A stretch of DNA of 20,319 nt from JANOQP01 sp044227705. Lineage in GTDB: Bacteria; Bacteroidota; Bacteroidia; Chitinophagales; Saprospiraceae. Both the position numbers and the translations under genes were made by a program. Below, in pieces: positions 7,430 through 15,554 of this stretch (its first letter is position 1; the number at the start of each line of letters is the position of its first letter). Where the stretch lies: the NCBI GenBank assembly GCA_044227705.1, contig JBGAWE010000070.1, forward strand, positions 1 to 20,319, given 5' to 3'. The notes beneath the pieces were generated by a model, which saw nothing but the letters and a program-made list of their open reading frames with translations, was not told the origin of the DNA and made no database searches.

Positions 7430-8557
7430 ATGACTGTAAGCAAAGACCCGACTCTGTTCGTCCCGACGGCCCCGCCGAGCGGCGAGGCGTTCTTTTGGGC
7501 CTTGTGGAAATCGGGGGCGCAGGCCGTCGCCGTGCTGTCCGAGGGCAAAAAGTGGGAGTTTAACGATGCCTTCCGTCGCTTATTTCGTCTCGCAGAGGGC
7601 GTGGCGGCAGAGCCGTCGGCCATTTTTCAAGGTGAGAACCTGGGGATGCTCCAAAAAATCTGGGCTGGCCAGTTGAACGGCTTCGAGGCCGAGATGCATG
7701 TCGGCAGCGACCGCGTCGTCAGGGTTCAGGTGCTGGCAGTCGCCTCGCCGACCCCCGTCAACCAGGCCCTTTTACTGGCGACCGACGTGACCGACAGCCA
7801 TATTTTTCAGGAAGAACTGACCGACAAACTGGCCGAACTCGAGAGCAAGAACCAAGAATTGAAAAAGAACATCGAGGCCGCCCAACAGCTCGAAAACTTC
7901 GCATGGGTCGCCTCGCACGACTTGAAGGAGCCGGTTCGAAATATCAGCTCCTTTGCCCACCTCCTCGAAAAAAGGTACGGCGACCGCCTCGACGAGCAGG
8001 GCCGCGAGTTCCTCGGCTTCATCCGAAACTCGGTTGGCGCGATGAACCAGTTGATTGAGGATTTGACCGCCTTCGGGCAGGTCACGTCAAATGAAATCCA
8101 GCTCGAACCGGTCAACCCGTCCGCTATTTTCCTCGCCCAAAAAAAGAAGGTCGAACAGGCCTTTCCCGCCGTCGACTGGACGCTCGACCTGCCCGCCGAC
8201 CTGCCCGAAACCATCGTCGCCGACCGGCAGAAAATGGGCCAGTTGATTTTCAACTTGTTTCACAACTCGCTGAAATTCAGAGGCTTGGGCAGCCCGACGG
8301 TCATTTCCGTGGGCTTCCGGCAGACTGGCCACGACAACATTTTTTCCATAAAGGACAACGGAATCGGTATCGCGCCCGAGTTCTTCGACCGCATCTTCCA
8401 ACTTTTCAAAAGGCTGCACCCGCGGCAGGTCTATGTCGGCAGCGGCATCGGTCTTGCCATCTGCAAGAAAATCGCCGAGCAGCACCGGGGGCGCATTTGG
8501 CTCGAGAGCGAGCCGGGGGTGGGGTCGGTGTTCTATTTCTCTTTCCCCCGAGTTTGA
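7430..8557 (+). CDS. Sensor histidine kinase (PAS-like, HisKA, HATPase), orphan
   Basis: The product has 375 residues. Residues about 20-125 form a PAS-like domain ('SGAQAVAVLSEGKKWEFNDAFRRLF' to 'QALLLATDVTDS'), followed by a coiled coil (about 127-157, 'ELTDKLAELESKNQELKKNIEAAQQLE'). The HisKA box 'VASHDLKEPVRNISSFAHLL' holds the phospho-acceptor His163. The ATPase domain shows N-box 'QLIFNLFHNSLKF' (271-283), G1 'DNGIGIAPEFF' (309-319), F-box 'IFQLFKRLH' and G2 'GSGIGLAICKKIAEQHRGRIW' (337-357). The HDLKEPxR form of the H-box is typical of the phytochrome-like kinase subgroup. There are no membrane segments, so it is a cytoplasmic sensor. No response regulator lies next to it; the target is unknown. 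It is divergent from the TPR/barrel operon and its start overlaps that operon's likely promoter. The gene is complete with all catalytic boxes. Confidence 0.93.
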   Translation: MTVSKDPTLFVPTAPPSGEAFFWALWKSGAQAVAVLSEGKKWEFNDAFRRLFRLAEGVAAEPSAIFQGENLGMLQKIWAGQLNGFEAEMHVGSDRVVRVQVLAVASPTPVNQALLLATDVTDSHIFQEELTDKLAELESKNQELKKNIEAAQQLENFAWVASHDLKEPVRNISSFAHLLEKRYGDRLDEQGREFLGFIRNSVGAMNQLIEDLTAFGQVTSNEIQLEPVNPSAIFLAQKKKVEQAFPAVDWTLDLPADLPETIVADRQKMGQLIFNLFHNSLKFRGLGSPTVISVGFRQTGHDNIFSIKDNGIGIAPEFFDRIFQLFKRLHPRQVYVGSGIGLAICKKIAEQHRGRIWLESEPGVGSVFYFSFPRV

Positions 8558-8577
8558 GGATTCAAAGGTCATAATTT

Positions 8578-8619
8578 AAAAGAGCCGTGCTTCCGATGAG
8601 ATGGAAGCACGGCTCTTTT
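8578..8619. terminator. Strong bidirectional terminator
   Basis: A perfect 17-bp stem (8578-8594 with 8603-8619) and an 8-base loop lie between the convergent kinase gene and the T9SS-tailed gene. A/T runs at both stem ends give each strand a U-rich tail. Confidence 0.92.
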
Positions 8620-8639
8620 GACTTTTGACTTATGACTTT

Positions 8640-9494
8640 TTACTCCTCAACCAGCACCAGCCGCCGAACCTCCGCCCGCAGCCCTTCCACCTCAATCAAA
8701 ACCTGATAGATCCCGGCCGGTTGTTCGCTCAAATCGAGGTCGAGTGAGGAGGTTTCCATCAACGACGTCGGCCGGGCCAGCACCATTCGCCCAAGCGCGT
8801 CGAAGACTTTCAGACCGACCTTATTACCCGAGAAGTCGGGCAGTTCGACCGTCGTCCCGCCCGTCGTCGGGTTGGGGGATAGGCGGAAATTGAGGCCTTC
8901 GCTGCTTGCGCCCTCCTCATCGCGGGCGGCCGAGCCATTGTTGTTCTGGTTGGTCTGGACGGTCACTGTGTAGTCCTCGACCTCGCCGAAGGGCAGCACT
9001 TCGCAAGATGTCGGTGGGGTTGCGCCGCGCTTCATAGCTACGCGCATCCTCGTCGTGCCGAGCGGCGTGGAGCTGGGAAGCGCGAAACCGGAACTCAACG
9101 AGGTCGTCAAGGTGCCCGCCGGGGGGGCGCTCATTTTTTGGCTGAAAACGAGTTCGCCCGCGTCCAAAAAGTCGCCGTCCTTGTTGAAATCCATCCAAAT
9201 CCGCCAATATTCCTCATAGAGGGTGAACGAGTAGCTTGTGTAGAGCCGCACCGAGTTGGTCCCGTTCTTCGTCACGATGAAGGGCGTGAGGCCGGTGAAA
9301 TTGGTGTACTGGCTCTTGTCCGAGGGGTTCTCCTTCGCATTGATTTTCACCCGAGAAATCCAGTCCTCCCACGGAAAGTCGCCCGAAGAGGTGCAATAGC
9401 TCACCGGCGCCGGCGCGGAGACGGTCACTTGGTTGAGGTTCTGGTTGTTCGCCTCGTTCGATTCGGCGACGGTGCCGCCCGCATCGGTGTTCAA
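8640..9494 (-). CDS. Fragment 6: end of CARDB repeat 6, GEVED domain, T9SS type-A sorting tail
   Basis: This 284-codon frame begins within 'YFLILNTDAGGTVAESNEANNQNLNQVTV', the end of the sixth CARDB repeat. The start codon at 9494 is not a true initiation site. Then comes a GEVED domain: 'YCTSSGDFPWEDWISRVKIN', 'YEEYWRIWMDFNKDGDFLDAGELVF', 'TTRMRVAMKRGATPPTSCEVLPFGEVEDYTVTVQ'. The last 85 residues are a T9SS sorting domain (Por_Secre_tail type): 'LNFRLSPNPTTGGTTVELPDF', 'LKVFDALGRMVL', 'DLSEQPAGIYQVLIEVEG', ending 'VRRLVLVEE'. This is the C-terminal part of the composite gene. Confidence 0.85.
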   Translation of the reverse strand: MNTDAGGTVAESNEANNQNLNQVTVSAPAPVSYCTSSGDFPWEDWISRVKINAKENPSDKSQYTNFTGLTPFIVTKNGTNSVRLYTSYSFTLYEEYWRIWMDFNKDGDFLDAGELVFSQKMSAPPAGTLTTSLSSGFALPSSTPLGTTRMRVAMKRGATPPTSCEVLPFGEVEDYTVTVQTNQNNNGSAARDEEGASSEGLNFRLSPNPTTGGTTVELPDFSGNKVGLKVFDALGRMVLARPTSLMETSSLDLDLSEQPAGIYQVLIEVEGLRAEVRRLVLVEE

Positions 9495-11037
9495 AATCAG
9501 GAAATAGGCCGCCGAGGAACACGTCGCCCGTCCCGATGGTGTTGTCGAGGCTCAACCAGAGGGCCGTTTGGAAGGGCGAGGTGGCAGCCGCGCCCGTGTT
9601 TTTCACAAAAAAGGAAACCGTAGAGGAGGCGCCTGCCGTCAGCGTCGAGGGGATGACGGCGGCGGTCACCGATAGGTCGGGCTGCGTCGGGTTGGCCGTG
9701 ATGTTGACGGCCTGGGTGAACTGGTTGTTTGCCTCGCTCGCCTCGATGACCGCGCCTGCGTCGTCAGCGTTGAGGACGACAAAATAGCTGCCCGTCGGCG
9801 TCCCGGTTGGGACCTTGACGGAGATGCTGCCAGTCGTTGAGGCACCCGCGTTGGGCACGGAAAGCGAGGCGGAACCGAGCGACAAGTCATTGGCGCTCAA
9901 GGAGTTGTCGCTCGACAAATAGGCCGTTGTCGAGACGCTTCCCGTCGCTGTGGCGGTGCCGATGTTCTTCAAAGAGAAGGAAATGGTGGCCAGCGACCCG
10001 ATGTTGAGCGATGCCGGAACGGTCGCCGAGGCGATGACCAGATCGGGCTGCGACGGCACGCTGCTCGTCACCGAGAAGGGTTGCGAGAAGGTGTTGTTCG
10101 TCTCCTCCGATTCGCCGATCAGGCTGCCGTCGTCCGCATTTGCAATCAGAAAATAACTGCCCACCGCCTGCCCGGCTGGGATGGTGAAGTTGAGGGAAGT
10201 CCCGTTCGTCCCGCCTGCTGCCGGCATGGCGACGGAGGCAAAACCGAGCGACAAGTCATTGGCGCTCAACGAGTTGTCAGTCGAAAGGTAGACACCGGTC
10301 ACGACGCTGGCCGCGCCGCCGGTGGCCGTGCCGGTGTTTTTTACCGAATAAGAGACCTGCGCCGAACCGCCCGCCGCGACAGCGGCAGGGGCCGTCAGCG
10401 AGGCGACGATGAGGTCGGGAAAGCTCGGCTGGCCCGAGGCGACGGTGACGGCTTGCGAAAAGAGGTTGTTTGCCTCGTCCGCCTCGGCCACAGTGCTGCT
10501 GTCGTCCGTTTTCAAAATGATGAAATAGCTGCCCGCCGCCTGGCTTGCCGAGACAGTGAAATTGATGCTGCCCGGAGCCGATGCCCCGGCCGTCGGCAAG
10601 TTGAGCGAGGCCGAACCGAGCGACAAGTCGTTGACGCTCAACACGTTGTCCGTCGAGAGATAGGCGACGGTCGAGACAGACTGGCCCGTTCCGCTGCCCA
10701 CGCCGTTGTTCTTCATCGAGAAAGAAACCTGACCGGCGGCGCCGGCCGTGAGCGAAGCCGGGATGGTCGCCGAGGCGATGACGAGGTCGGGCAATTGCGG
10801 CGGCGCGCCGACGACGGTCGTGGCTTGCGAGAACTGGTTGTTCATCTCGTCGGCCTCGGTCAAGATGCTGTTGTTGTCCGTTTTTAGAATCAAAAAATAG
10901 CTGCCCGCCGCTTGACTCGATTGCACGGTGAAAATGATGTTTCCCGAAATCGAGGCACCGGCTGTCGGCAGATTCAGCGAGGTCGAACCGAGCGACAAAT
11001 CGTTGACACTCAACACGTTGTCCGTCGAAAGGAACAC
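9214..11037 (-). CDS. Fragment 5: CARDB repeats 2-6
   Basis: The true frame is open from about 11275, with the end of repeat 1 and 'LPDLVIASATIPASLTAG' of repeat 2 upstream of the GTG at 11037. It carries five CARDB units, each beginning '(L/F/Q)PDL-V-A--IPASL-AG' and ending 'GSYFLILKTDD---EADE-NNQFSQ--TV'. Past about 9510 this frame leaves the CARDB homology and the last 97 or so codons to 9214 are out-of-frame read-through ('LFPDFEHRCGRHRRR...'). CARDB is an adhesion-type Ig-like fold used as a spacer in secreted bacterial proteins. Confidence 0.8.
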   Translation of the reverse strand: MFLSTDNVLSVNDLSLGSTSLNLPTAGASISGNIIFTVQSSQAAGSYFLILKTDNNSILTEADEMNNQFSQATTVVGAPPQLPDLVIASATIPASLTAGAAGQVSFSMKNNGVGSGTGQSVSTVAYLSTDNVLSVNDLSLGSASLNLPTAGASAPGSINFTVSASQAAGSYFIILKTDDSSTVAEADEANNLFSQAVTVASGQPSFPDLIVASLTAPAAVAAGGSAQVSYSVKNTGTATGGAASVVTGVYLSTDNSLSANDLSLGFASVAMPAAGGTNGTSLNFTIPAGQAVGSYFLIANADDGSLIGESEETNNTFSQPFSVTSSVPSQPDLVIASATVPASLNIGSLATISFSLKNIGTATATGSVSTTAYLSSDNSLSANDLSLGSASLSVPNAGASTTGSISVKVPTGTPTGSYFVVLNADDAGAVIEASEANNQFTQAVNITANPTQPDLSVTAAVIPSTLTAGASSTVSFFVKNTGAAATSPFQTALWLSLDNTIGTGDVFLGGLFPDFEHRCGRHRRRIERGEQPEPQPSDRLRAGAGELLHLFGRLSVGGLDFSGENQCEGEPLGQEPVHQFHRPHALHRDEERDQLGAALHKLLVHPL

Positions 11038-11542
11038 TGCGGTGGCGACCGATTGGCCCGCGCCGCTGCCCGTCCCGTTGTTTTTTACCGAGAAAGAAAC
11101 CTGCCCGGCGGCCCCGGCCGTGAGCGAAGCCGGGATGGTCGCCGAGGCGATGACTAGGTCGGGCAGTTGGGGCGGCGCGGCGGCGACGGTGATGGATTGC
11201 GAGGCCGTGTTGTTCGTCTCATCGAGCTCGGCGACGGCGTTCGCGTCGTCCGTCGAGATGATGAGGAAGTACGTTCGCCGCCTGCCCCGAGGGGATGGTG
11301 AACGTCAGCCCGGCATTGGCCGTCAGCCCGACGGCCGGGGCAATGGCGAAGACTGAGCCGAGCGGCAAGTCGTTGGCACTCAACGAGTTGTCGCTGCTCA
11401 GCCACGCTGTGCTCTGCACGGATTTGCCGTCCGTCGCCGTGCCGTTGTTCTTTATTAAAAAGGAGACGGAGACCGGATTTCCGGCTGTCGCCGAGGCCGG
11501 GGCGGTGATGGAACTGACAATCAAATCCGGCTTCGAGGTCAC
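9420..11542 (-). repeat. Six tandem CARDB-coding repeats, period about 370 bp
   Basis: Six units start near 11536, 11163, 10797, 10425, 10053 and 9684 (minus strand), each about 124 codons. Units 2 and 3 share identical DNA over 41 bp (11114-11154 and 10742-10782, offset 372 bp) within a longer highly similar stretch, which points to recent duplication or gene conversion. Unit 6 lacks about 25 codons between 'GDVFLGG' and 'YFLILNTD' near 9510. Confidence 0.85.
11219..11542 (-). CDS. Fragment 4: CARDB repeat 1
   Basis: The frame reads 'TSKPDLIVSSITAPASATAGNPVSVSFLIKNNGTATDGKSVQSTAWLSSDNSLSANDLPLGS', a classic CARDB start. It then fails at 'SGQAANVLPHH', where the other frame gives the expected 'YFLIISTDDANAVAELDETNNTASQ'. 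The apparent ATG at 11542 overlaps the stop of the previous frame (ATGA). Inserting one G there restores a continuous 'GGGEVTSKPDL', so it is not an independent start. Confidence 0.7.
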   Translation of the reverse strand: MTSKPDLIVSSITAPASATAGNPVSVSFLIKNNGTATDGKSVQSTAWLSSDNSLSANDLPLGSVFAIAPAVGLTANAGLTFTIPSGQAANVLPHHLDGRRERRRRAR

Positions 11543-11796
11543 TCGCCGCCGCCCGCGTAGGTCACTGTGAAATCCTCGATCTCGCCGTAAAGCAGCGAAC
11601 CGCAGGCCGCCGGAAAGGCCGAGCGCGTCATCGCCACGCGCATCCGCGTCGAGCCGCAGATGCTCGAAGACATTGAAAATGAGGCGGTTGTGGGCGAAGT
11701 CGTCGTGCCGATGGTAGGCTTCAAAGCCAATTTTTCGGCGACCATCTCGCCGTCGTTGAAGTCGCCGTCGCGGTTGAGGTCAATCCAGACGCGCGA
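11539..11796 (-). CDS. Fragment 3: second half of GEVED domain 1
   Basis: From the break near 11794 this frame reads 'RVWIDLNRDGDFNDGEMVAEKLALKPTIG...STRMRVAMTRSAFPAACGSLLYGEIEDFTVTYAGGGE' and stops at 11539. It matches the second half of the GEVED domain near the C-terminus of the same gene almost motif for motif. No initiation codon is expected here. Confidence 0.7.
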   Translation of the reverse strand, partial: SRVWIDLNRDGDFNDGEMVAEKLALKPTIGTTTSPTTASFSMSSSICGSTRMRVAMTRSAFPAACGSLLYGEIEDFTVTYAGGGE

Positions 11797-12222
11797 AGTA
11801 TTCGTCGAAAGTCGTGTACGAGAAGCCGCTCGAAAGGGCGATGGTGTTCGTCGCCGCGAGCGGGAAAGTGGTCGAGGTGAAATCGGAGTAGGGCGTTTTG
11901 CCACTCGTCTTTTCGACTGCCCCGATTTTGACGGAGGCAATCCAGTCCTCCCACGGCGCGCCCTTGGTGGAGGCGCAATATCCCGTCGGCGCGATGCTCT
12001 CATCGACCTGCCCGTTGCAGTTGTCGTCGATTCCGTTGCCGCAGATTTCGGCGGCGGCGGGGTTGATGGCGGCATTAGCGTCGTTGCAATCGCCCGAGTT
12101 CGAGACGTAGCCGGCCGGTTTCGTCGGCGCGGTCTGGCTGACGGCGGGGTTTCCGTAGTTGTCGCCGTCCGCGTCTTGGTACCACGTCTGGCCGCCGGGG
12201 CCGCCGAGGTTTTCGACGTATT

Positions 12223-13407
<1,185 letters not shown>

Positions 13408-13445
13408 CAGTGTCTGTCTTTTTTAAGGAATTTGGACAAGGGATT

Positions 13446-13484
13446 AAAGTCTTGCAAGGGCGGAAGGCCTCGGCCAAAAGTCTT
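13446..13484. repeat. Pair of AAAGTCTT direct repeats in the divergent intergenic region
   Basis: AAAGTCTT occurs at 13446-13453 and 13477-13484, 31 bp apart, about three helical turns. They lie in the 247-bp spacer between the divergent giant secreted protein gene and the sigma factor gene. I see no clear TAnnTTTG promoter in this spacer. They could be a regulator binding site, but eight bases twice may be chance. Confidence 0.25.
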
Positions 13485-13654
13485 AAGAATCGCTGGAGAC
13501 AATGGTTTTTTGGCAAAAAATTACGGGTTTCGGGTAGCGCAGCGATCCTGCTGCAATGGCTCGAAATGAGGCCGGAAGACAGCGGAAAAGCCGCGCAACA
13601 GGTGGAAAACTTTTATGGAACGGCCACTTACCTTCGCCCGGAAACAGGTATAGT

Positions 13655-14265
13655 ATGAATCGAACGCTCACGGCCCTCGCCGCCAACCCATGCAGCCGCT
13701 ACCCGGGAAACCGGGAGCTTTTCGACGGGCTGGCGGCGCGCGAGACCGCCGCCATCCGCTGCCTGCAAGACAAGGCTCGGGGGGCGATTTTCAATTACGG
13801 AAGCTGCGCGGTATCCACGACCAAGACCTCGAAGAAATCTTGGAGGACGCGACGGTCATCTTTCTGGAAAAGATTTCAAGCGGAGCATACGAGTTCCAGG
13901 GCATGGCCCCCGTGACTTACTGCGTCGAGGTCGGCAAGCGTCTCTGTCTGAAAAAGACCGAAAAAGCGGCAGCTGCACACGGTCGACTTTGACACGGCAC
14001 CAGTGGTCGGCGAGAACGAAATCGGTAAGTTTTACGAGCAAAAGCGCTCGAGGAACAGGTCGGCAAGCTCCTCGCCTCAATTGGCGAGAACTGCCGGACG
14101 GTCATAAGACTTCGCTACTTCGAGCGGCTTTCGGACGCGGAGGTGATTGAACAAAAGCTCACACCCTACTCAACGGTCGGCAGCTTGAAGGTGAAAAGGA
14201 GCGAGTGCATCTCGAAGCTGTCGGACATGGTGGCGGACAAGCGGCATTTGTTTTTGAACAGATAA
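13655..14265 (+). pseudogene. ECF-type sigma-70 family factor, interrupted by three single-base indels
   Basis: Starting at ATG 13655 (MNRTLTALAANPCSRY...), the frame gives 'RELFDGLAARETAAIRCLQDKARGAIFNYG', then must lose one base near 13798 to continue 'KLRGIHDQDLEEILEDATVIFLEKISSGAYEFQG' (sigma region 2). It shifts again in the A run near 13966, then reads 'KRQLHTVDFDTAP'. A third shift in the A run near 14040 leads into 'ALEEQVGKLLASIGENCRTVIRLRYFERLSDAEVIEQ...STVGSLKVKRSECISKLSDMV' (region 4 helix-turn-helix) and a stop at 14263-14265. Corrected, the product is about 203 residues, normal for this family. It would direct RNA polymerase to a private set of promoters. The next gene encodes an anti-sigma-like membrane protein 59 bp downstream. 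Two of three indels lie in homopolymers, so sequencing error is at least as likely as real inactivation. Confidence 0.82.
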
Positions 14266-14324
14266 AACGAGCGCGAGCGGACAACCTTTCAATCCAACCA
14301 TTTGGCACTTTTTACTACCCAAAC

Positions 14325-15359
14325 ATGAATCCTGAAATAGAAACCAAAGTCGAGGCCTACCTCTTTTCGGAGCTGCCCCCGGCCGAAGCCGAGCAGTTCG
14401 AAGACCAGATTCGGCACGACGCCGACCTTCGCTCACTCGTCGAGGACAGGCGGGAACAGGCCGAACTCGTCCGTCGCGCCTTTATCCGCATGAAAGTGCG
14501 CGAGGCGCAGAACGAGGCCTCCGGTTTTTCAGCCGACGCGCCCGACGCGGCCCCTGCCCGAACCGTTCAACTGCCTTCCTTTCGATATGCAGCTGCGGCA
14601 GCGATGGCGGTGCTGCTCGCGGCAGCCGCGTGGTATTTCTGGCAACAAACCGAGTCCCTTCAAAACGACATCGCGGCGGCCAAGCAGGAGAAAGAGCGGC
14701 TTTCCGAAAAAATAGGGATGAACGAAACGCCGGCCGCCGAACCGCCAATGATCGAGAAATCGACGGAAACGGTGCAGAAAGACAATGTTGGAAAAGCAGA
14801 CCAGCCCGCTGCTAACGACCCCGACGTAAAAATCCTCACCGACCGGCCGACCGCCGCCTCCCCCAAAATCGCGCAGAACACCGATACCCGCACCGCCGCC
14901 CGCCCTGAGACCTACGGCACCGAGACGCGCGGCCTCGCGCAATCAAAACAGACGACGAAAGGCGAAACCCTCTACCAATCCATCCACCAAAAGCCGGACA
15001 TCTCGGGGTTCAAGGGGACGACCTTTGACGGCTTTGTTTCCTTTTTTGAAAAAGAGAAATATCGGGAAGCGGCCAGCCGTCTTTCCCAAATGGAGGTCCC
15101 GAAGGGGCAGGAGGACGCACACCAGCTTCTTCTCGGCATCGCCAACCTCGAAATCGGCGATACGAACCGCGCCGAGCGGCACCTGATGAGCATCTTCGAG
15201 GCGAAGAACCCATACTACTCGCAATGCCAATGGTGGCTCGCACTGGCCTTCCTCCGCGAGGGAAAACTTGATGCAGCGCGGGACATTTTCCAAAAAATTG
15301 GCAAGACGGCGGGCCATCCCTACCGGGCGGAGGCGGAGGCTGCACTGGCCAAATTCTGA
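14325..15359 (+). CDS. One-pass membrane protein: anti-sigma-like N-terminus, periplasmic TPRs
   Basis: The product has 344 residues. Residues 1-60 (MNPEIETKVEAYLFSELPPAEAEQFEDQIRHDADLRSLVEDRR...) match the helical 'Y-x-x-G/S-E-L-x-x-x-E-x-x-x-F-E' pattern of anti-sigma N-termini but have no zinc-binding Cys. A single membrane segment follows (about 88-105, 'YAAAAAMAVLLAAAAWYFW'). A short coiled coil (about 107-130), a low-complexity Thr/Ala/Pro linker (about 132-212) and two to three TPR-like hairpins (about 235-340, 'FFEKEKYREAASRLSQM', 'GIANLEIGDTNRAERHLMSIF', 'WWLALAFLREGKLDAARDIFQKI') complete it. The frame is open from a GTG at 14205, but that part overlaps the sigma gene; ATG 14325 begins at the domain start. 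It would hold the sigma factor at the inner membrane and sense partners in the periplasm through the TPRs. A terminator follows at once. Anti-sigma function is inferred from fold pattern and neighbour. Confidence 0.82.
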   Translation: MNPEIETKVEAYLFSELPPAEAEQFEDQIRHDADLRSLVEDRREQAELVRRAFIRMKVREAQNEASGFSADAPDAAPARTVQLPSFRYAAAAAMAVLLAAAAWYFWQQTESLQNDIAAAKQEKERLSEKIGMNETPAAEPPMIEKSTETVQKDNVGKADQPAANDPDVKILTDRPTAASPKIAQNTDTRTAARPETYGTETRGLAQSKQTTKGETLYQSIHQKPDISGFKGTTFDGFVSFFEKEKYREAASRLSQMEVPKGQEDAHQLLLGIANLEIGDTNRAERHLMSIFEAKNPYYSQCQWWLALAFLREGKLDAARDIFQKIGKTAGHPYRAEAEAALAKF

Positions 15360-15382
15360 CCGGACGACCGTTCTAACCCATC

Positions 15383-15425
15383 GAAAGCGGAGGGCGACCA
15401 GCAGGTTCCCTCCGCTTTCTTTTTT
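15383..15425 (+). terminator. Rho-independent terminator after the anti-sigma-like gene
   Basis: A perfect 12-bp stem (GAAAGCGGAGGG at 15383-15394 with its complement at 15408-15419), a 13-base loop and six Ts (15420-15425). It lies 23 bp after the stop at 15359. It should end the sigma/anti-sigma transcript, so the CHAT gene needs its own promoter. Confidence 0.93.
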
Positions 15426-15437
15426 GGACAAAAACTA

Positions 15438-15490
15438 CCCAATTGGGCAAATTTTCCTCGAAAACAGGAAAAGCACGGCCCGAATCGGGC
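15438..15490. promoter_or_regulatory. Two palindromes upstream of the CHAT gene, possible operators
   Basis: CCCAATTGGG (15438-15447) and GCCCGAATCGGGC (15478-15490, perfect except the centre base) lie 40 bp apart between the terminator and the CHAT start at 15555. TAGTTTTC at 15492-15499, one base off the TAnnTTTG -7 consensus, directly abuts the second. No good -33 TTG is seen. They could form an operator-promoter region; this is inference. Confidence 0.35.
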
Positions 15491-15554
15491 GTAGTTTTCA
15501 AATTTGCCGACCCAAGCCGCATCGTTCAAAACAGACACCTCCCGCCGCCGTCCG

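Noticed and set aside
10081..10887. Plus-strand open frame of 268 codons
   Set aside because: Antisense to the CARDB repeats and repeats with the same 370-bp period, so it is a shadow.
9420..11542. Regular 370-bp repeats considered as a CRISPR or satellite array
   Set aside because: The units are coding, far longer than CRISPR repeats, and translate into CARDB domains; no cas genes are seen anywhere in the window.
13410..13658. Small plus-strand open frame of 82 codons before the sigma factor
   Set aside because: It ends across the sigma factor start, has no family match that I recognise, and covers the expected promoter region. A real small gene cannot be excluded but is unsupported.
14205..14324. 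GTG start giving a 384-residue anti-sigma-like protein
   Set aside because: It overlaps the end of the sigma factor gene in another frame, and the added 40 residues are not anti-sigma-like. ATG 14325 fits the domain start.
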